From contig USOQ01000058.1 in NCBI GenBank assembly GCA_900556395.1, positions 1-17,046 on the forward strand: a stretch of 17,046 nt of DNA, written 5' to 3'. Of the stretch, positions 14,432 to 17,046 are shown piece after piece (positions within the stretch are counted from its first letter, which is position 1; each line of letters starts with the position of its first letter). Source of the DNA: Candidatus Segatella caccae (lineage in GTDB: Bacteria > Bacteroidota > Bacteroidia > Bacteroidales > Bacteroidaceae). The position numbers and the translations under genes are program-made. The notes under the pieces are model-generated. The model saw nothing but the letters and a program-made list of their open reading frames with translations. It did no database searches and was not told the origin of the DNA.

Positions 14432-15111
14432 TAATCTTCTTTGTTGCAGGTTCTACATTTTGCACTAAAGCTGTAAGTCACTGTCAGCTGCAGCGCAGAA
14501 TAACAGTCGGTATTCTTAAAGAGTCCACTACTCTTAATGCCATAGGGGTCTTTCACTCCATCAAGTTCATCGCTCAGTGAGAAATGAATGGCCCAGTCTA
14601 GCCCTACATTCACCCTTTCCGACACTTTATATTTTACCCCCAGTCCAATGGGCACATTTCCAGTAAACACATTTTTGTCTTCGCCTTTTACATAAGTGGC
14701 ACCCAAACCTCCAAAGATAAAGGGCGTAAAGCGCTTTGCTCCGCGATAGTCGCGCCCTGTACCATAAGGCCAGAAGTTGTACTCAAAGACGAGGCTTACA
14801 TCCACCAAGGCATTACTAAAACTATAGGGAGCTTCCGCAAAATCAGGATAGTAGGTTTCCACCTTGTCTGACGAACCTTTCAGCTTGCCTACACTTATCC
14901 CTAACTTCAGCGCTTTATAGGCATCCAGATTATAACGGCCTACGATGGTTCCCATGGGCTGCATTTTGGCAAAGATATTACCATTGAAATCGCCCTCATA
15001 AGTCACCATGCCTACTCCTGCGCCTACCTCCATACGATACTGCGGATCGTCCTGCGCACTCATTCGAGCAGCAGCCATCACCATTAGTATCATGAAGAAT
15101 ATCTTGCGCAT
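14431..15111 (-). CDS. DUF6089-type outer-membrane beta-barrel protein
   Basis: A 226-aa protein with a signal peptide (MRKIFFMILMVMAAARMSAQ). The mature part has repeated amphipathic strands with alternating hydrophobic residues, for example YRMEVGAGVGMVTYEGDF, FTPFIFGGLGATYV and LQLTVTYSF, typical of a small outer-membrane barrel of about eight strands. It matches the Bacteroidetes DUF6089 family, commonly upstream of uppS. It ends with SAKCRTCNKED, a Cys-containing tail. Its function is unknown; the fixed position in an envelope-building operon suggests a role in or monitoring of outer-membrane assembly, but that is context only. Gap to the preceding DUF6242 gene is 35 bp, and it overlaps uppS by one base. 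Confidence 0.82.
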   Translation of the reverse strand: MRKIFFMILMVMAAARMSAQDDPQYRMEVGAGVGMVTYEGDFNGNIFAKMQPMGTIVGRYNLDAYKALKLGISVGKLKGSSDKVETYYPDFAEAPYSFSNALVDVSLVFEYNFWPYGTGRDYRGAKRFTPFIFGGLGATYVKGEDKNVFTGNVPIGLGVKYKVSERVNVGLDWAIHFSLSDELDGVKDPYGIKSSGLFKNTDCYSALQLTVTYSFSAKCRTCNKED

Positions 15112-15146
15112 GTTTACTTACACCTTATTATATATATAGGGGTATT

Positions 15147-16625
15147 TTAGTCTTTTCTCAGCCAGCCATCACGATTGTAACGACCCTTCCACACATTGCC
15201 ACCATTGATAATCCAGTAGATATAGGTGTCATAAGGGGTTGCATCGGGAGCTACCGCTGGTTCTTTGACTTTAACGAAAGCAAAAGGCTTGGTCTTGTCA
15301 TAAGCAGGACCACTGCCATCTCCCTTAGGCATCACCACCAGGGTGTCTACCTTCCAAGAGAGGCCACCATCGATGCTCTCATACCATTTGGCGTCGCTAC
15401 CGAGCGCTATATAGCTATCTTCAGCCTTAGCTATAACAAGCTGATCGAGTTTAGGCATCTTGTAAGGCTGACTATTATCGTATTCCACAAAATTCCACTT
15501 GCTACCGGCATTACTGTTGCCAGAGAAGTCGATGGTACGGTTCCATACCATAGCTATCGTGTCTGTCTTCTCTGTAGAGTTACGATTACCGATAAGGAGT
15601 ACGTTCTCAGCGTCCTTAGTAGAACGTATTGACGAGTAAGACATATTGATATTCGATACTGGCAAGTACTTGGCGTCGGCATCTATCTGTTCGGCAGTCC
15701 ATGAGGCACCCTTATCCGCAGAGACAGAGATACCCATAGCTTCTGCATCACCCGAATAAGCATAAAGATTTCTGCTGCCAGCACCTATCAACTGCTTGAG
15801 TGACGCAAAAGTACCCACGAGAGTCCAATTCTTCGCATCCATAGACTTCAACAACTGATGTGTTTCTGGATTAAGAACATAGATACTATTGTCGAACAGC
15901 ACCACATTAGCAGCAGCATTTTTACCCAAATTAGCTTCTGTGTTGACAGGTTCCCATTCCTTGCCACCATTCTTGCTCTTATACATCTTGAGCTCACCAG
16001 CAACATTCTGTCCGAAGAGCACCACCTGCTCGCCTAAGCTCACAGCCTTCATACTACAAAGTGCAGCTAACTCCGCATTCTCTTTGGCCAAAGACTGCCA
16101 GATAAAGGTGTCTGGGCGCTGTGTATGCACGTTTACCTTAACGGTGTAATCTGCATAAGCAGTAGCATCTTGCGCAAACACTCTGATGGCTTTTTCCTTC
16201 GTCTTGGTAAAGTCGATAGAGTCGGTACTGTTATACCAAACGAGCGAATCGTTTTTTTCGCCCTCGGCTACAGCCTCTTGCTTTTGGTAGTTGATCTGAA
16301 TATAGTTACTATTCTTGGCCGAAATCGTGGCAAGAACAGCAGCGATACGAGTATTTACAGGGAGAGAATCGACATTATATATCTCATGTTTGGCTTGGTC
16401 GATGGCAAACGCATAGGCAGAACCGTCTACGACACCTCTAAGGAGAGAATCGCTGACGCCATCCTTCTTCTTGCCCAACTTGTCCATCTTGCCCAACGAG
16501 AAGTTGGTGATGGCTGTATCATGATAATATACTATATTAGTATTGTTGTCAGTGCTGTCAAGACAAGACGACAACGACAAACCTGCTGTCACCAGCAAGA
16601 TGAAAGCTAAAAACTTCCTTTTCAT
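15147..16625 (-). CDS. DUF6242 lipoprotein with Asp-box repeats
   Basis: A 492-aa predicted lipoprotein: a short positive start, a hydrophobic stretch and the lipobox LSSC place the lipidated Cys at residue 21. The next ~140 residues form a beta-rich Ig-like domain. From about 175 onward there are Asp-box (SxDxGxxW) repeats: SKNGGKEW (217-224), SADKGASW (302-309) and SIDGGLSW (417-424), plus a degenerate SMDAKNW (261-267). Such repeats mark beta-propellers of the sialidase/BNR type, but the catalytic Arg triad of sialidases is not seen. It resembles the Bacteroidetes DUF6242 family. It heads the envelope series (DUF6089, uppS, bamA) with a -7 box 24 bp upstream. Enzyme or scaffold role unknown; the propeller call is motif-based. 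Confidence 0.8.
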   Translation of the reverse strand: MKRKFLAFILLVTAGLSLSSCLDSTDNNTNIVYYHDTAITNFSLGKMDKLGKKKDGVSDSLLRGVVDGSAYAFAIDQAKHEIYNVDSLPVNTRIAAVLATISAKNSNYIQINYQKQEAVAEGEKNDSLVWYNSTDSIDFTKTKEKAIRVFAQDATAYADYTVKVNVHTQRPDTFIWQSLAKENAELAALCSMKAVSLGEQVVLFGQNVAGELKMYKSKNGGKEWEPVNTEANLGKNAAANVVLFDNSIYVLNPETHQLLKSMDAKNWTLVGTFASLKQLIGAGSRNLYAYSGDAEAMGISVSADKGASWTAEQIDADAKYLPVSNINMSYSSIRSTKDAENVLLIGNRNSTEKTDTIAMVWNRTIDFSGNSNAGSKWNFVEYDNSQPYKMPKLDQLVIAKAEDSYIALGSDAKWYESIDGGLSWKVDTLVVMPKGDGSGPAYDKTKPFAFVKVKEPAVAPDATPYDTYIYWIINGGNVWKGRYNRDGWLRKD

Positions 16626-16648
16626 TACACTCTAAATATTTTTAGCTG

Positions 16649-16656
16649 CAAATTTA
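16649..16656 (-). promoter_or_regulatory. -7 box before the DUF6242 gene
   Basis: On the minus strand TAAATTTG matches TAnnTTTG, 23 bp upstream of the DUF6242 ATG. The leader would be about 15-20 nt. A TTTG is present upstream but only 12 nt away, so the -33 element is uncertain. It is the best candidate for the main promoter of the DUF6242-DUF6089-uppS-bamA series. Confidence 0.55.
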
Positions 16657-16887
16657 CGGAGAATTCTTCAAAAAAAGCCCCTTTTGTGCGGTTTATTATG
16701 CAAAATATGGCATTTAACCGCTTTTTTTAAGTTTGTTTAGTGATTATAAGGGCCGATTTGGAGAGAGAAGATGCCAGTGACGGGCTTTCTGTGCTTTCTA
16801 CGCAAGTTTTGCAAAGCCACTCTATTACGCGTTCTGTTCCATCGCAAAACACGAGGCAAGAAATCCTTCCATATCTACTGCAACAAG
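16657..16887. other. Gene-free stretch between terminator and DUF6242 promoter
   Basis: No convincing gene is seen here. The short open frames on both strands run through the downstream terminator and show no recognisable domain. The only structure noted is a hairpin with a T-run near 16688-16728. Confidence 0.6.
16688..16728 (+). terminator. Terminator-like hairpin on the plus strand
   Basis: GCGGTT (16688-16693) pairs with AACCGC (16716-16721), and inside it ATGC (16698-16701) pairs with GCAT (16710-16713), with a small internal loop. Seven T residues follow (16722-16728), as in an intrinsic terminator read on the plus strand. No plus-strand gene ends here, so it may end antisense RNA coming from the DUF6242 gene or be fortuitous. 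Confidence 0.35.
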
Positions 16888-16924
16888 AAAAAAATCCCGC
16901 TTCTCGCAAGAGAAACGGGATTTT
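16888..16924 (-). terminator. Intrinsic terminator of the right-end gene
   Basis: A 15-bp stem pairs 16891-16905 with 16910-16924 around a 4-nt loop. The single mismatch in plus-strand RNA becomes a G-U pair in the minus-strand RNA, and a run of seven U follows on that strand (A-run 16888-16894). This marks the minus strand as the working direction. It lies 67 nt after the stop codon at 16992. Confidence 0.9.
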
Positions 16925-16930
16925 AATATC

Positions 16931-16982
16931 ATGTGTAAATCGAATATTCGATTGATACATGTTCCTCACACAAGGTGAGGAA
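16931..16982 (-). other. Structured 3' UTR: palindrome and hairpin
   Basis: Between the stop codon and the terminator are two further structures. AATCGAATATTCGATT (16938-16953) is a perfect 16-bp palindrome inside a 30-base near-palindrome (16931-16960). TTCCTCAC (16962-16969) pairs with GTGAGGAA (16975-16982) around a 5-nt loop. Both would be in the mRNA 3' end. Confidence 0.65.
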
Positions 16983-16991
16983 ACGTATGTA

Positions 16992-17046
16992 TTAGAGCTG
17001 TGGACCAGCAGCAACGAGAGCCTTACCAGCCTCGTTTGTCTCATAC
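16992..17046 (-). CDS. pckA: C-terminal end of a gene, probably PEP carboxykinase (ATP)
   Basis: Only the last 17 codons and the TAA are in the window; the gene continues past the right edge. The readable end is YETNEAGKALVAAGPQL. From memory of the family, the ending ALVAAGPKL/QL is characteristic of ATP-dependent phosphoenolpyruvate carboxykinases, which make or use oxaloacetate and are central to succinate fermentation in this group. Codon choice (GCT, GGT, AAG) and the strong terminator fit a highly expressed gene. With so few residues, another protein with a similar tail remains possible. Confidence 0.5.
   Translation of the reverse strand, partial: YETNEAGKALVAAGPQL

Noticed and set aside
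16740..16955. 71-codon plus-strand frame after the TAAGTTTG box
   Set aside because: GTG start, no domain, and it crosses the terminator and part of the palindrome; coding is unlikely.
16727..17044. 105-codon minus-strand open frame at the right end
   Set aside because: It runs through the intrinsic terminator and overlaps, in another frame, the readable C-terminus of the probable pckA gene.

Overview
The window looks like a chromosomal segment from a Bacteroidales bacterium, most likely Prevotellaceae (Prevotella or Segatella copri-like). The grounds are DUF4271, DUF6089 and DUF6242 family proteins, BamA followed by several Skp/OmpH-like genes, promoter -7 boxes of the Bacteroidetes form TAnnTTTG, and start sites that mostly lack a Shine-Dalgarno sequence. 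The genus is an inference; no rRNA, tRNA, mobile element or CRISPR array is visible.

Left block (1-5223, minus strand). Reading in the direction of transcription: xerD (tyrosine recombinase); then metK behind its own TAnnTTTG box, followed by a DUF4271 membrane protein, a HemD-like protein, rnpA, yidD and the 5' part of tyrS. From metK to yidD the gaps are only 2-22 bp, so these genes are probably one transcript linking SAM synthesis, RNase P, membrane protein insertion and tRNA charging.

Middle block (5224-6574). xerD and aroQ diverge from a 126-bp region holding promoters in both directions. aroQ (type II dehydroquinase) and an O-methyltransferase gene form a two-gene plus-strand unit. That unit converges on the minus-strand block across a 162-bp spacer that contains a tandem 9-mer array and an 18-bp inverted repeat with competing pairings. 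This spacer is the most unusual non-coding element in the window.

Right block (6575-16625, minus strand) is a cell envelope cluster. In transcription order: a DUF6242 lipoprotein with Asp-box repeats, a DUF6089 outer-membrane barrel, uppS, bamA, three Skp/OmpH-like genes, murI, rbfA and a LolC/E-type ABC permease. It combines undecaprenyl phosphate supply, D-glutamate supply, outer-membrane protein assembly with periplasmic chaperones, and probably lipoprotein release. A hairpin after the second ompH and two -7 boxes before it suggest the cluster is read as several overlapping transcripts.

Right end (16626-17046). The last 17 codons of a minus-strand gene, probably pckA, are followed by a structured 3' UTR and a strong intrinsic terminator. 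A gene-free stretch then leads to the DUF6242 promoter.

I see no clear new multi-gene system. The items worth a second look are the convergent repeat element, the tyrosine-rich insertion in BamA, the three ompH genes with internal transcription signals, and the structured 3' UTR.
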